A stretch of 64,000 bases of DNA, taken from Syngnathus acus. Its lineage: Eukaryota > Chordata > Actinopteri > Syngnathiformes > Syngnathidae. The DNA lies in the NCBI RefSeq assembly GCF_901709675.1, contig NC_051100.1, positions 6,946,001 to 7,010,000 of the forward strand. The letters are read 5' to 3'. The position numbers and the translations under genes are program-made. Of this stretch, positions 1 to 13,409 are shown piece after piece (the first letter of the stretch is position 1; every line of letters starts with the position of its first letter). The notes under the pieces are model-generated. The model was given only the letters and a program-made list of their open reading frames with translations, searched no databases and was not told the DNA's origin.

Positions 1-1581
1 ACTGTTTAATCATCTGTCTATTTTTTTCGTGCATTTTAAAGATGACTTGGACATCTAAAGAAAATAAGCAAAGGTTCAGCACAGTCAGTTTCAATCTTAA
101 TCATTAAGGTGCCGATACATCTTTTGATGAACTTTTACAAGGATGAGGGTGAATAGAAATGAGACATTAGAATATTTTCCTTGGTAGCAATGGCGAGCGC
201 TACCTTTCAATGTGTTATGATAAGCACTAAGACGGGAAGTATGTGTATTATTATTATTATTATTAGAAATGTACCATATAAGCAATTCAGACAGCATTTT
301 ATAAAGATTTTTTCCAACCCACTGTACATGAATATATGTAAAAACTAAATACATAAATGCTCCCTGTGACCGTTCTGACCTCCATCATAACCCTTTCTAC
401 CGACAACATCGTAACAAATGCCGATTACAGAGATAAGTAATTTAGCAAATGAATATTTCATGTTATTATTCTAAGCAAGGCATAAATTATTCAACCGTTG
501 GAATCTTTTCTACACATTTGCCCTAACATTGCTTTCAACTGCTAAGTGCATACTGACCGTGTGCTTTGCATATTCTAATTAAGATAAATAGTGGTAGTCC
601 AGTCACAGTGCTCAACAAATAAACTCAAAGCTAATAATGGGTTTCGGTGGGGGGGTGATTTGCATTTAAATAAACATTAGCCTGAAGCTAACATTCAGTT
701 TTTAAATGGTTCATAGGGTCATTATTTCACATTTGATAAAAATATTCCAGATCAGATTTTAAACTTTTTTTTGGCTTAATCCTCAATAAGACAAATACTT
801 AGATGGAAAGTCATAACACAAAAAAGAAAAAAAAAGTACTCACCAAAGCAGTAATCACTTGCACTGAAACTTTTTGTGATCCGTCATTTCATGTCACTTT
901 GTCTCTTAGAATGTGGGATTTTCTTTTGTGTAATTATAGCTCCAACTGTCTGTCATCTTTCAGTTGTTGTCAGTTCTGTGTTGTTGCCAGGTCTGCTACA
1001 TTTATGTGTCTTTTTTAATCATAGGCCCCCAGTTTTCATTTGTCCGGAGTGAATTTCATCAACTTGTTTTGTTCTTAAATTTCAATCTCTTAGTCTACAT
1101 CGTAATTAAAAGATATAGAAAGTATTAGATATCTAAAAAGAAATCCATCTATGAGCACAGGTCTGATCTTTTTCTGTGTAAGTGTAAATGCTCAAGTGCA
1201 TATTTGTGTCAGAGGTGAAAAACAGTCCAAAGCTGTCTCCAGGCATCAGGAATAAGCACCACACTAGAAGAGGATATTCTAGCTGCAGAAAATAAAAGAA
1301 TGTGGGATAACATGAAAAAAAGATGAGAGAAAAAAAAATTGCTTCATGTAGAAGAATCTTTGCAGTTCTAAGGGCATTGTTGAATGACAAAAGCTTTGCA
1401 TTCCATCGACGTAACGCTCGCCGATGTTTGCATAAATGTTTGAATAATATGTCAACATGACAGTAATTGTAATTTACATGCCTCAACAAAGTGAGCCAAC
1501 TTGGTGTGAATCATCCCTCCCAGCAAAGTAAACTTTAATTTACTGCATAACCACCTCAGTACCCACCCTGTGTGTATCCCA

Positions 1582-1874
<293 letters not shown>

Positions 1875-4349
1875 TGCCATCTCTCCATTTCCTGTTGCCT
1901 CACAAGCCATTTCTTGCACACCCAACTTCCACTGCCTGTTAGATCACCGTGGCAATCTCTGTTGCTATGCAACGCTCAGTGTCCTCTAAATTTGAAAACA
2001 TCCTCGTGCGTGATTATTATTTGAGCGCCACAGTGTGAAGCCCTCCTTCAGGTCATAGCAGAAGATTAGAATGAGGGAGGAAAAGGGAGAATGAAGGGTT
2101 GAGAAAGAAAAGGACAAAGACGACAGGATTGCGGAGGAGTGGAATTGAGGAAAGATCATGGAAAGCTTCATGACTAAATTACAGATGCACAGGTATTGCT
2201 CAGATCCTCTCTAAAAATCAGCAAACCATAAAAAGTAAGATATAATACACTCAAAGTGCCGATTCAACAATATTATTAGTAAAGCTGTATGCAGACACCA
2301 ACAGCAAAGATGCCTGCTTTAATTTGAAACTTCTGTCTTAATCCACATGAATCCCACCCCTCCTCTGTCTTCAGCTCTGCAGCATCTTGTTAAGCATACA
2401 AGAGAAGAGCAAACACGAAGCCCAGTCCTGCAACACATGCCTCAAAAATACAGCAAAGTCAACAACAACAGCAACACTGCCAAGGCACTCCTTTCGGATG
2501 ATTCCATAATACTTATCCCAAATGTCAACATATTCTGTGAGACTTTTCATGTCTGATTGATCATGCTTTCCAGAATCACCTCTATGGTGTAAAATGAAGA
2601 TAGCAGAATGTGTTTTTTGGCAATAACGCAAATCTAGCGTGAAAATAAGAGGTAATACACCCGGCGAATGCCCCTGTCGAGCGGGGTCACGAGATAAGGA
2701 GTTTTGAAATGAGCTCAACAGGATCCAGCTCAAGCCGGACGCACTTACTCTCGCACGGTACAGATATCACTTATGCTGTGTTGTCATATGACAAGGTCAT
2801 TCACTATCTCCAATTATTGTAGTAGGTTATCTTTTTAATGGCATTCATTTATTGGCAGCCGTACACAAAAACACAAGGCTGATTTGTTTTTTTATTTAAT
2901 AGTCCTCATAGAGGGACGGCGCTGCACAAATCTATTAGGCCGCCTCAAACTGACAGCATTGGTGATTACCAATACGGTAGCTACAATATTTGGGGATAAA
3001 GTATCAGGTTCGCTTGCAGAATGAATTTTGGGCTTGTAAAAAGTTCCTTTGACGTCTATCAAAAAGCATCCGTCACAAATTAGACCTAACCCTGTATTTG
3101 TCTACCAGATCCTGACCTTTCCACGCAGCCCGGTTGCTAGTCCAAACATCGACCGTCGATGCTCTTGGCAGCAGAAATCTTTGCTTTTCATTTCCTCAAC
3201 TCGTCTCCTGTGTGACAACCAAGTTTAATGTCCCGGAGGCTAAACTTTCTGACATTAGCGAGGCAAGTTGATTTGCTCCAATGTTATGTAGCTCATAGGA
3301 GAGCTGACCTTTTCTTGACTGAAAGACTCATATGACACTCACACTCTTTCTGCCTGAGCAGAGAGCACGTCTGCCTCCGGGGACGTGTACTCAGGCCACC
3401 TGAGCTTTTGTCTTAACGCTGCACAGGAGTTCACTGGAAATTTGCTGCAGCTGTATTTGCTTGGTAAACAAACGTGCACAAAACTTGTACTAATATCCTC
3501 AAGTTAATTAAAAATTCCCCGCATAAAACATCTTTGGGAGGAACAACTAAGAGTGTGAGTCAACTCAGTTCAACCATGTGACCTCACTTCAGTGATACGC
3601 CGAAAACAAACGACTCAGATGGGGTGATGACCTAGTCTAAATTGTCTAGATCTTTAGAAACCATAAAATTCTGTGTTTTTAATTACGGAGAAACATACCC
3701 AAGCCTTCTAAAGCACACATTCTAAGAACCGATTACTCTGATAACACATAAAAACAGATTCAGTAAATGCACACGTTTGCAGCTCGACTATCTAGTTTTC
3801 CAGCAGTTCTGTGAAATATATAAAACTTACACTTCTTGAAACTGTCATAAAAAGCACAATGCAGAGACCCCAGCTTTACTTCCCCCTCATTATGGCTCCA
3901 ATTATGGATAGATGGCGCAAATTGCCGACTTTTGACTGCCCATGCTGGATGCCACCTCAGGACACTGCACACACTGAGGAAAGAGCCTGGCCGGGCACTG
4001 GAGCTTGCAGAGATCCCTTGCACTTTGTAAAAGCTTCAATAAAATAGGATTTGTTCCAGTTGTTTACTGAGGGTTAAGAGGAGAGGATGGGGCAGGAAGA
4101 GAACGGCAAAGCCGACAGCTGCCTGGCAGGGGCTCAAATGCAGCTTAGCATTTTACCATTCTGACTGGCACACAATTCTCCCCTTTAACTCCCAGCCATC
4201 TAAATATTCAGGGTGGTATAAAGAGATGGCTGACACTGCAGCCGACGTTAGACAGAGCTCACTTGGCCGAGATTGTGCATATATAGTCTCCTGGCTGAAG
4301 CCTTCCATGAAGGCATTTTGCTCGATTCAGTCATGCACCTCTCCCCTCA

Positions 4350-4362
4350 CCACTAGATGGCA
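4350..4362 (+). promoter_or_regulatory. CTCF-core-like motif
   Basis: The 13 bases CCACTAGATGGCA fit the vertebrate CTCF core consensus CCASYAGRKGGCA at every position. The site is inside the long col19a1 intron. Binding is inferred from the motif only. Confidence 0.45.
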
Positions 4363-7236
4363 AACTAGCTTCACCGCAAAGCCAGTCAGGAAGCCTGAAA
4401 GCTCTCTTTTAAAGAGGATGGATGGGCTCGATGCATGAATGTATGATGCATGTTGGGTAACATCGCTAATTAGGCAGTGCGGCAATTAGACTCTGAGTAT
4501 GTACAGTAAAGGAGATTGGTCAGAGAGCGCTGAAAAAGAATGAGAGGAAATGGGGGGAAATTAGGAGAGCACCAACAATTGATTTTGTGTAGCCTCGCAC
4601 ACAAAAGGGACACAGGTGGGCATATAAAGGAGTAGCTTATCATTGGGCAAAACATTATTGAGCATCTTGAGAAAACTTCACAGCTCTTGCCTCCGCCGCA
4701 CAGCAGGCAAACAACGAACAGAGCCGAAGGCAAACAGGAAATGCAGACAGTGGATGTGTAGAGGAACAAAGCCAATGCAGTCCCATGGGTGTCTATTTAA
4801 CAACAGCCACATATTCAGTGATGAGGTTTAAGAGCTCATTGACTTTAACAACTGCTAAGGAGAGGAAAGAGGGGGTGATGATATTACGGGAATTTGCATT
4901 TTTATGCGGTGAAGATGATAAATCTACATTAAACCACGGTATCAGATGAATGTCTTTGCAGTGTTTCAATGCAAGCTGTTTCTGGTTGCCTGTTTGCCTT
5001 TAGAATCTTCCCAGCCCCTAATGGATGCCGTTATTAGTCTTGGCGAGCAGAAATTTCACAGTCTCATCTGGACTTTTGGCTGCATTATTCATCCAGATTG
5101 CTCCCCTTCCTATGTTTACACTGTGCGGGTGTTTCATTAATGCATTCTCCAATAAGTGAAGAGGACAGGCTCAAAGATCTACTTTGAATAAACGCTGTGG
5201 TTCATTTTTCCAACCAAATATTTGAAGTCAGAGAAAATGCACTGTGCAAAGATCCATGCGTTGGACTGTAGCGAGTCTTATGCTTCATATCACTCACCGT
5301 GCACATAACAGATTACACTGAGGTCCTACATTCCATGTGTATAATATCAGGCCATTGCAAATGTGGCTTCCTAGCATGCCATTACAGTGGACGCAGATGA
5401 ATGTGTCTAAATTGGTCACGGGCAAGATGAGAGCATGAAGTATGACAACTGGATAGAAAGGCTGTAAGTGTCAACCTCCCATAACCACACCTCTGTGTGT
5501 TCTGCAGTGTTCCGGGCTGCATCTTCTTCCCAAACAACCTCAAAACCGCATCCGCCTCCAACCCCACCCCCACCCTCAACCACCCTGCGCTCTTAGCTCT
5601 CTGTGCCATCTCTCCGCCTTTTGGCTGAGGCAACAGTCCGCATAAACAGAGCTTACCAAGGGGCATGCATCAATCCGTGCCTCCTGCATGTGAAATGCCC
5701 TTTTGAAAGTATTTACATTCTCAGCATTTCCTTGCCTTCACCTTAAAAGTGACCCAAAATGCCACCAGAGCATCTTTGCATAGCTAGACTATTTGACGCC
5801 GGAGAAAGATCATTCTGCTGCCATGGTGTGAAGCACGAACCTGGAGGAGTCACAGGGGCCACTGGCCCTCTGCCCGGTGACATATCAGCCAGGTTTAGAA
5901 CCGAGGTGTTGTTAAACTTAGACAAAGATTATGGAGGAGGAACAATGGACGGAAGACACGTCACTCCCGTTGTCACTCCTCTTAAGTCCTATGTCAGATT
6001 TTTTGTGGTAGAATATTGAAGCTGAATAACCAATGAGGAAAAACAAAATCAAGACATGGTGATATAATTGTGAAAAGATAAGTTTATGTTTTTGGCGCTA
6101 CCGCTGCCCAACAAGAGTTGTTTCTGACATGGTTTTATGAAATTATTAACAATTGAGCAGTTTAATCAAAGTTTTGACCTGTGGAGCACACAAAGTTAAC
6201 TGCAATAGCTCACCATCTAATTACATCGGTAATGCACTGCAGGACCACATTTAAAATGAAGGCCAAATAATACATCGGCTTCGTTGCAGATGTATGAACA
6301 ATCATTGTGGCTGCTGGTTTGACTGGAGGCTGGCCTGACCACATTTAATGTTATTGCCACCAATATCAACAAAACTATGCATACATTGAAAAAGGCATCC
6401 TCATTAGAATCGGGGGTGTGCAGGAGCAACCCTTTGGGCGAACGATGGTGTACACCCTGCATTGGTCGTCAGACAATTGCAGGGCATAATAAAATATCAA
6501 TTTCATATGTTTTAGACAAAGTAAATCAGAGTTTCGGGTGGAGTAACACAACAATGAATTCAATGCAAAAAAATATTAAGTCATTGTCGTATCATTGCTG
6601 TGTGGTGCCACTCTGTTGTCTGGGATCGTCTCAAGGTCTTGGAATATACAGTATGAATGAGGGCCATGATGCAAAGAACAATAGTTGTCCTAGGCTCATA
6701 GGACGTGTTGACCTACATTAGCCTTTTCCGAAAAGCCCTTTCTTCTCACACGTGCGCAAACACACTTCAAAAGGTGGAGAACAATATGCAACCAAAGTGA
6801 TCCTCTCCATGTCGTGCCCCCTCGCATTCAGGCCTGTAATTAATGGGCCAATTAATGCACGTTTATTCTGGACAACCGCAGATGTAGTCATACTGGGCCT
6901 CTCTGGGAACATGGAGGAGTCAGACAGATAAATCAAAACACGATGCATCTGTCCTTGCGAGTGCCAAACGTTTCCCCCGTAACCTTCCTCTTTCCCAACG
7001 GCTCAAATGTGAGACTGTTTCATAGCCAATCAGGTCAAACCTTTGTTTCATGCCCCTCTCCCAATGTACTTGACATTGACAAGATTAATTGCCTTGTGCA
7101 CTGGGCAAATGTGTTACCTCCTTGTGTAATACAAGTGTCAGAAGTGTGACTCTCTGGGTTTCCTCAATATGAAATTCAGGGGGATAAGAATAACCTGTTC
7201 CATTTTGTCCAACAGAAGGGTTGACCAAGCCCTGCT

Positions 7237-7254
7237 CCCCCCCCCCCCCCCCCC
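7237..7254. repeat. Homopolymer C run (18 bp)
   Basis: Eighteen consecutive C on the plus strand, hence a G run in the col19a1 pre-mRNA. The length is uncertain because such runs are prone to sequencing and assembly slippage. Confidence 0.9.
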
Positions 7255-7529
7255 ACCCTGCTTGTAAACTCTCACAGGGTGTAAATCTTGCCATAAAGTC
7301 TCAGCTGTGAGCCCTGCTGACCTGTGATTTTTTCCTCTCTGTGTTACTATGTCATTGAGCTTCAACTGTAACTGCACATGTACTGTGTGTCACACTACAG
7401 TATTTAAAATGCAGCAACAAGGGCAAAGACAATTGATATGATCATTGCCTCGGATTAAAACAATTAATAGTTTATCTAGTTATTTTTTAAAGTATCAACT
7501 TTATGTTCGCATCTCATTTTTTCCCTAGT

Positions 7530-7678
7530 CGTTTTTTTTTTAGTTTTTCCTTGCCCTCTTGGGAGCTTAAGATCAGGGGATGCTTTGAGAATAATTGTCA
7601 ATTTGTTTTGTATACGTGAAGCCCTTTGAGACTGCTTGTGATTTAGGGCTATATAAATAAACTTGGCTTGACTTGCAA
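7530..7678 (+). repeat. Interspersed repeat 3' tail, copy A
   Basis: The block runs from a T-rich stretch through 'ccttgccctcttgggagctt', 'aagatcagggg' and 'tgatttagggctatataaat' to a terminal 'cttggcttgacttg' repeat. The same order occurs at about 23815-24003, so this is a dispersed repeat. The short tandem end is typical of a LINE or SINE 3' tail in fish; the family was not identified. Confidence 0.75.
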
Positions 7679-10600
7679 TATTTTGAATATTTGCCAAAAT
7701 ATTAGCAATGGGTTAAAGTGAAGCTTCAAAGTTGCTACATGAACCAGCTGTAGTATTTTCTTACTTCTCTTGATGGCACTGCTGTTTTAAATAAAGCAGT
7801 TTATGAAAAGACGAGTCAGTGTACTTTCAACCCAATGTTGAACAGAGGAACCAAAAATCTGCATCTACTGGTTCATGAAGCAAATATGAAGCTTCATTTT
7901 TCCATCACTAAATATACAACACAAAATTATATGCTACTATAACTACCATAATTCCCATCTGCCTCATTTTTCAATGTGAATCAAGCACTGAATTGTATAA
8001 GGAGAGATGTAATCAGATGACCTCGATGGGAACCTTACAACAAAGTTTTGGAAGTATGACAATGAGGTGAACATGAACTAGCACAGCTGCATTAAAATAC
8101 GTGATATAATTTACTGCCTTGCCCAAATCAGCCACAGCCTCCCATGGAGAGCGTCTGGCAGGAAGGTTGATGTTCTCACCAGGGACTCATTACCTAATAA
8201 TCTGGCCCCGCAGGTGTTCTCGTAGAGGTCAACAATCTGTGAGAGTCGGAGCTCAACGTCTGTCTCGAGCAAGCCACCGTCATGGGCTCCATTTCCCTCA
8301 GCTCAAACTACAACTCTTCCACCAGATAAAATGTATGACCAGAGATGTTCTAATACAGCGGTTTAATATAATCTAAACTCAACAGGCAACAAGTAAAAAT
8401 GGCGAGGCGACGTTTACAAAATTTAGTATGCCTCATGATTGTGTATCTCGTCAAATCAGCAACAACCTCGCGTAATTTAATGTGCGAATCTAATCTCACT
8501 GTAACTCCAAAAGCCACTTGACAATACATAAATTGGTTTGCGGTAAGAGAGAAAAATGTGTTCAACAGTTGGCAGGAAAATGATGAAAGTGAAAGATTTT
8601 CCTGTAGTGTAAAAAAGAAACATTTGAGTAGAGGATCAGTGTCAAGAAGACAAACCACCTTTGACATGTGTCGACACAAGGTCACAGATGGGAAATGTGG
8701 GAAAAGAAAATATGAGAAATTTGGGGACAGCTGTCTCAGGTTTTTATCAAGTGGCGGAGATGGAAAAAGTAAACATAACTATCACTTCCAAATGACAGCT
8801 ATTACCACTCTCTTCTTGGAGAAGTCCGGCTACAAAACGCAGACGACAAATATCTCGTTTCAATTTTTTTGACAGATTATATCCGCATCATTTTAAAATG
8901 CTCCGACAGCTGTTGTGGAGGAAGTTTAGATATTTGGCTTCGAGAGGGGAAATGAAACTGAAACAATTACAAAAAGAAATCTTCATGAGATGATTGATGA
9001 CAGCTTTTCAATGTGCACTAAATATAAATGTTATACTTTAGATCAAGAGTACTTCCATAAGGACTTTGTATCATTTGGCGCCTCGTGATCCTCCCATATC
9101 TCTCTGACAGAGGTTTGTTGGATATGAAAGGAACCTATTTTTGCAACATAAACACTGGAAACAATTATGAGTCAACTCAATTTAATATATCACTTATTAT
9201 CAAACTCATCAAGGCAACGTCATGCAAAATAAAAGGTATATATTTCTGTGTTATCATTTGTCGTCATTTGGTCCTTTAGTTAAGCTAAATTAATTAACGT
9301 CTAACTGTATTTAAATAAATGACTATGAGGTTAACCACTGCATAATTCATTGGGGGAGATATATTGACAGAGTAGGTTGCAATGCTCTGTTTCCTCTAGG
9401 GATCCATCGAGGATCATCATTTCTCCACAGCTTTCCAAAGTGGAGCTAATGGATGTCTCATGGGAATGGAAAGTGCAATCCAAAAGTTGGACTTTCCTAA
9501 GAGACATAACATCAACATATATGGATGGAGAAAATTTGGTGTTATGGCCCACTGCCATTCAGTGTATATTTAATTCATAAACCTTTACTTGGTGTTCAAA
9601 ATCCACCTTGAAATTGGAGATTTTTTTGGGATCATTTTAAACAAGTCACAGGAGCATACTGCTTCTCCCAGAGATGTGAATACAATATGACTGAACCACC
9701 ACTACTCCGTGCCAACTAGCACAGAAATCTGTGAATGAAGTTTGACATTTTTGTGTATTTAGCCTTAAGGAAGCGCACACAACAACCAAACCCGGCTTGT
9801 CAAGGTCGTTTGGAACCAAGAATATTTTGCTGCCATATGTTTCCAAATATTTGTAGCATAAAATGTCACCTCAAGAGTTTATGCAAACATGAGTGGATTG
9901 CTTTGTCACAAGAGCGTTGAAAAAAATGTGCAACTGCCACGGAAACTATGCTAGCGTGTGGTTTTTGCTGACAACAGTATTTTTACTTAATACTTAAATC
10001 TTAGTCTACATTAATGCCATTACAGACCATTTCTGTTCATCAGCTAGCGAGAAGGGCGAAGGGGGCAATTACAAAGAACAATAATGGCAACTCTGCACGT
10101 AGCGTACGTTTTTTGCACCGGCTGAATTGCATTTAAAAAAGAAGCTAAATAATATCAGACTGAATTGTATGCACGCGTGTTCGTCTTTGCATAAAATCAG
10201 TTCATGCATGTAATTTCCTAACTAAACGTCTTTACTCTGGCTGCAGTCTTTCAAAATGTCAGATTTTAGCGAACCTGGCTAAAACATAGTCTGTACGTGG
10301 GTGAAAGGCTAAAAAGCCATTAAAAAAAAGACCAGGGTCTCTGTGGACAAAACTGACAAAATTTAAGTAAGGGGAATTCAACTGAGTGCCCAGCTTTGTT
10401 CCATGTTCTCCCAAAAGGTTCTGTTTAGCGTTTAGCTGCCATTATGTGCCACTTCCTTCCAATATAAAACCAAGCTGCATCACCATTAAGGAGAAGTGTG
10501 AAATGTGGGGGCTTTACTGTACATGCTCATAAATTTCTAGATCATCGTAGAGGGCCTTGCTTCAACCCGACCAACTAAAGTGGTCTTCCATCATGATAAT

Positions 10601-11235
10601 AAGATAAAATCCGGATTCTGTTAGACTTTGGATGGCTGTCCTTGCTGTATAGTTATGCACCCTTAAACCTCAAATTATGGGAGAAGGGGGACACTGGCAG
10701 CATGTCCCCTACCACAATGTCCTCCACATCTCCTTGAAGGAAACTCTTAAGTGGCTTAGAGTGGTCTTATTTCCCTCCGCAATAAATTGAAGTAGACATT
10801 GCAAGAGATGGTCTGACTTGAATGTAAGGCCTTGTGAAAGCTTTCCACTGCCGGCTCTTTTATGAAGGATGTGGTGTGGTCAGGTCAGCACCCGTCAAAA
10901 TATTCTGCGTCATTTTGGCGCGGCTATGACTCTCAGCTGAACCAAAGAGTTGCATGAGTGGGCAAGTCGCTAATTAGGTGAGAGTCTCTTGTTGTATCAC
11001 CTCGGCCATAAGCGATCCCCTGATAATGATACACGTCCACTCTATTCAAATGGGCTGCCAGGTTGCAGATAGACAAGTTGGTCGACAAATCAGTGGTCAC
11101 ATGTGACTCCTAAAGCTAAGAATAATCAGAAATCACAGCATATTACCATTAGTGAGACGTAGCTCAATAGCCAGGTAAAAATATATAAGGACTGTGTCAT
11201 TGGCAATAAAATGCTTGGGCTACTCAGTACTATTT

Positions 11236-11258
11236 AAAAAAAAAAAAAAAAAAAAAAA
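11236..11258. repeat. Poly(A) run (23 bp)
   Basis: Twenty-three consecutive A. It could be the tail of an old retroposed insertion, but I see no recognisable body upstream. Confidence 0.85.
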
Positions 11259-11519
11259 GTGAATTACTTAAAGGAGTTCACAATATCAATATCGGTACAA
11301 GTTGGATTCTTGTGTGAACACACAAATACTGTGAGAACTCAGTTTGCAGGCAAGGTTATTTGTGTTGTACTAGCAAAAACTAAAATAAATTTAAGACAGA
11401 GGTAGCATGAATTAATGGAATAGGAATGCAGGAATTGTGTTGCTACAAGAAATAATAAAGATCAATTGACAATTTGGACCTGTAGACTATCAATGAAGAA
11501 TGATAAGTGACAAAATGTA

Positions 11520-11907
11520 CCGTATTTTCCGGACTATAAGGCGCACCTAAAAACCTAAAATTTTCACAAAAGCCGACAGTGCGCCTTATAGTCCGGTGCG
11601 CCTTATATATGGACCAAATTCCTAAATTTAAACTGGCCTGAAGCATTATGTCATGAAATCAATCATAAGTAAATGAATCATGAATCAAAAAGACTATGGA
11701 TCATTATTTTGTGATTTGTTGCGTCTGAAGTTGAAAGAAAAAAGATAAAATGGAGAATGATTTGATTTGGAATAAAAATCTGACATGATGCATTAATGGT
11801 GCGCCTTATAGTCCGGTGCGCCTTATATAAGGACAAAGTTTTCAAATGGGCCATTCATTGAAGGTGCGCCTTATAGTCCGGTGCGCCTTATAGTCCGGAA
11901 AATACGG
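11520..11907. mobile_element. 388-bp TA-flanked miniature inverted-repeat element (MITE)
   Basis: The ends are a perfect 28-bp inverted pair (11520-11547 and 11880-11907, beginning CCGTATTTTCCGGACTATAA), with TA on each side (11518-11519 and 11908-11909), as expected for a TA-targeting transposon. The inside has no coding potential. A unit, GTGCGCCTTATAGTCCG, recurs near 11580, 11799 and 11863 and is itself made of the terminal repeat. The element is non-autonomous. The TA target points to the Tc1/mariner/pogo group, but the family is inferred. Confidence 0.9.
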
Positions 11908-13355
11908 TACTCTTCAAATCATCAATCAAATCATTTGAGGTATATGAAAATACTATCGACTAACTGCCTAAAAAAAGTGTGAATGACAGAGATTCACTGC
12001 CCTCGTGTGTTTAGCTATTGAGAGATAACACAGCTGATGAAGGCTCATACATTTTTAATGCTACTGGAACACATTTGGGATGAAAACAGAATGCTGGCAT
12101 TCTTGACATACTTGTGTCCAGATGTCTCAAGGCTTGTGCGTCACTTTGGCTTTTGCTTAATCTGGAAACATTTGCTTGGCCTACTTAATGCTGCTGAATC
12201 CTGCTACATATTTCACGTTTTATTGGAAGGAAAGCCAACTGTTTTGTGCGGTTTTGTCCATATTCTGTAAACAAGAATATCTTTAAGAGTCTATTTTGAG
12301 AACAGCAGCAGAGGTATTCATGCCAAGTTACTAATGATGCTCAACACAAAAGGACATAACCTGTCCTTGGGCGGTGGATGTCAGCCGGGATGTCAAGGAA
12401 TAATAACATTGCTACTGTTGGGAAAATATTCAGCCCTGCATGATGTCATTGTGTATCATGGCATTACAATAATTTGATTTCAATAACTTTGTATCTCTGG
12501 TGGCTTTTGTAGATTTCAAAAGGAAAAAATGGTAAGAAACTAACCACTTGTGTTGGCTCCATGCCAATAAAACTCGGCCACTGTCCTCCATCTTACTTTA
12601 TGTCCTTCGTAAACTTTCATTTATCATCCTATGACAACATTCTAAAGCTCAAGACACAATTTATCACATTTTGAGTCTTTTTGGGTCTGTTTGGCTCCAG
12701 CAATGTCAAGTGAGCCCAAGTTCTACCTGACTAAATTTATTTTACACCTGACTGTCTTTTAAAAAAAAATGTCATCAGTACGTGTGTCAAATTTTTCTTT
12801 TTATGTGATGAGGTATTTTCCAGATCTATACTGTGTCCCTTTTAAAGGAGCAAAGTTTTGGGCTTGTTTTTTTCCGGACTGCTGAGTAACGAACCGGTAC
12901 GCTTCCCCTTCTGTCTCCGTATTTTAGTCATTGTTATTTTGCATGTGTCTTGGATTGGTTGTGACTGTGGAGACAAATTCCTTATGTTTGTATAAACTTG
13001 GGCAATAATGCTGTTTCAAATTTTAATTTTGTTTGTTTTCATAAAAACTGTCCATCAAAGTGACCTAGTGGGAGTGAATCAGAGTACGTGCTGCCATTCA
13101 TGCTCTGACAATCTGTTACCTTTCGGTCATGTAGACTTTTCGGTCATCGTCATGCAGCCTGTGTTTGTTGCTGTTTGTTTCGTTATTGTTATGTGACTAC
13201 TGGAGCATAAATGACATCTTCCTTCCTCACAAAATAAATACAACAACTCTGTTGGTGTTTGGCCGTTTGGCCACACAGGTCCCAGCCTTTCCCCCAAAAA
13301 TCTGTTCAAGCTCGTGCCCAGCCATACAACTGATGGACTGTTTGTATTTACTCAC

Positions 13356-13409
13356 CCTTTTGCCCTCCTTTCCTGGTTCCCCTGGCTGGCCAGGCACTCC
13401 ATCGAGTCC
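13356..13409 (-). CDS. col19a1: col19a1 coding exon 15 (Gly-X-Y)
   Basis: A classic 54-bp collagen exon encoding six perfect triplets, GLDGVPGQPGEPGKEGKR (residues 386-403). It begins after CTCCTCAG and ends before GTGAGTAA. The GKEGKR end matches GKEGQR at the same place in human COL19A1 as I recall it. This is the last collagen exon I can find toward the left edge. Confidence 0.93.

Noticed and set aside
361-400. Minus-strand GYDGGQNGH as a possible further collagen exon
   Set aside because: Glycine spacing breaks after two triplets, the acceptor is poor and no donor follows.
3095-3150. Minus-strand GLRGKVRIW before GTAGAC as a collagen exon
   Set aside because: Two triplets only and no AG acceptor at the needed place.
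5759-6019. Plus-strand frame containing GGVTGATGPLPGD, which looks like a collagen block
   Set aside because: It is on the strand opposite to col19a1, the glycine spacing is not regular, and no splice sites frame it.
10695-10740. Minus-strand GDVEDIV between AG-like and GT-like ends as a collagen exon
   Set aside because: There is no Gly-X-Y repeat, and the acceptor lacks a pyrimidine tract.
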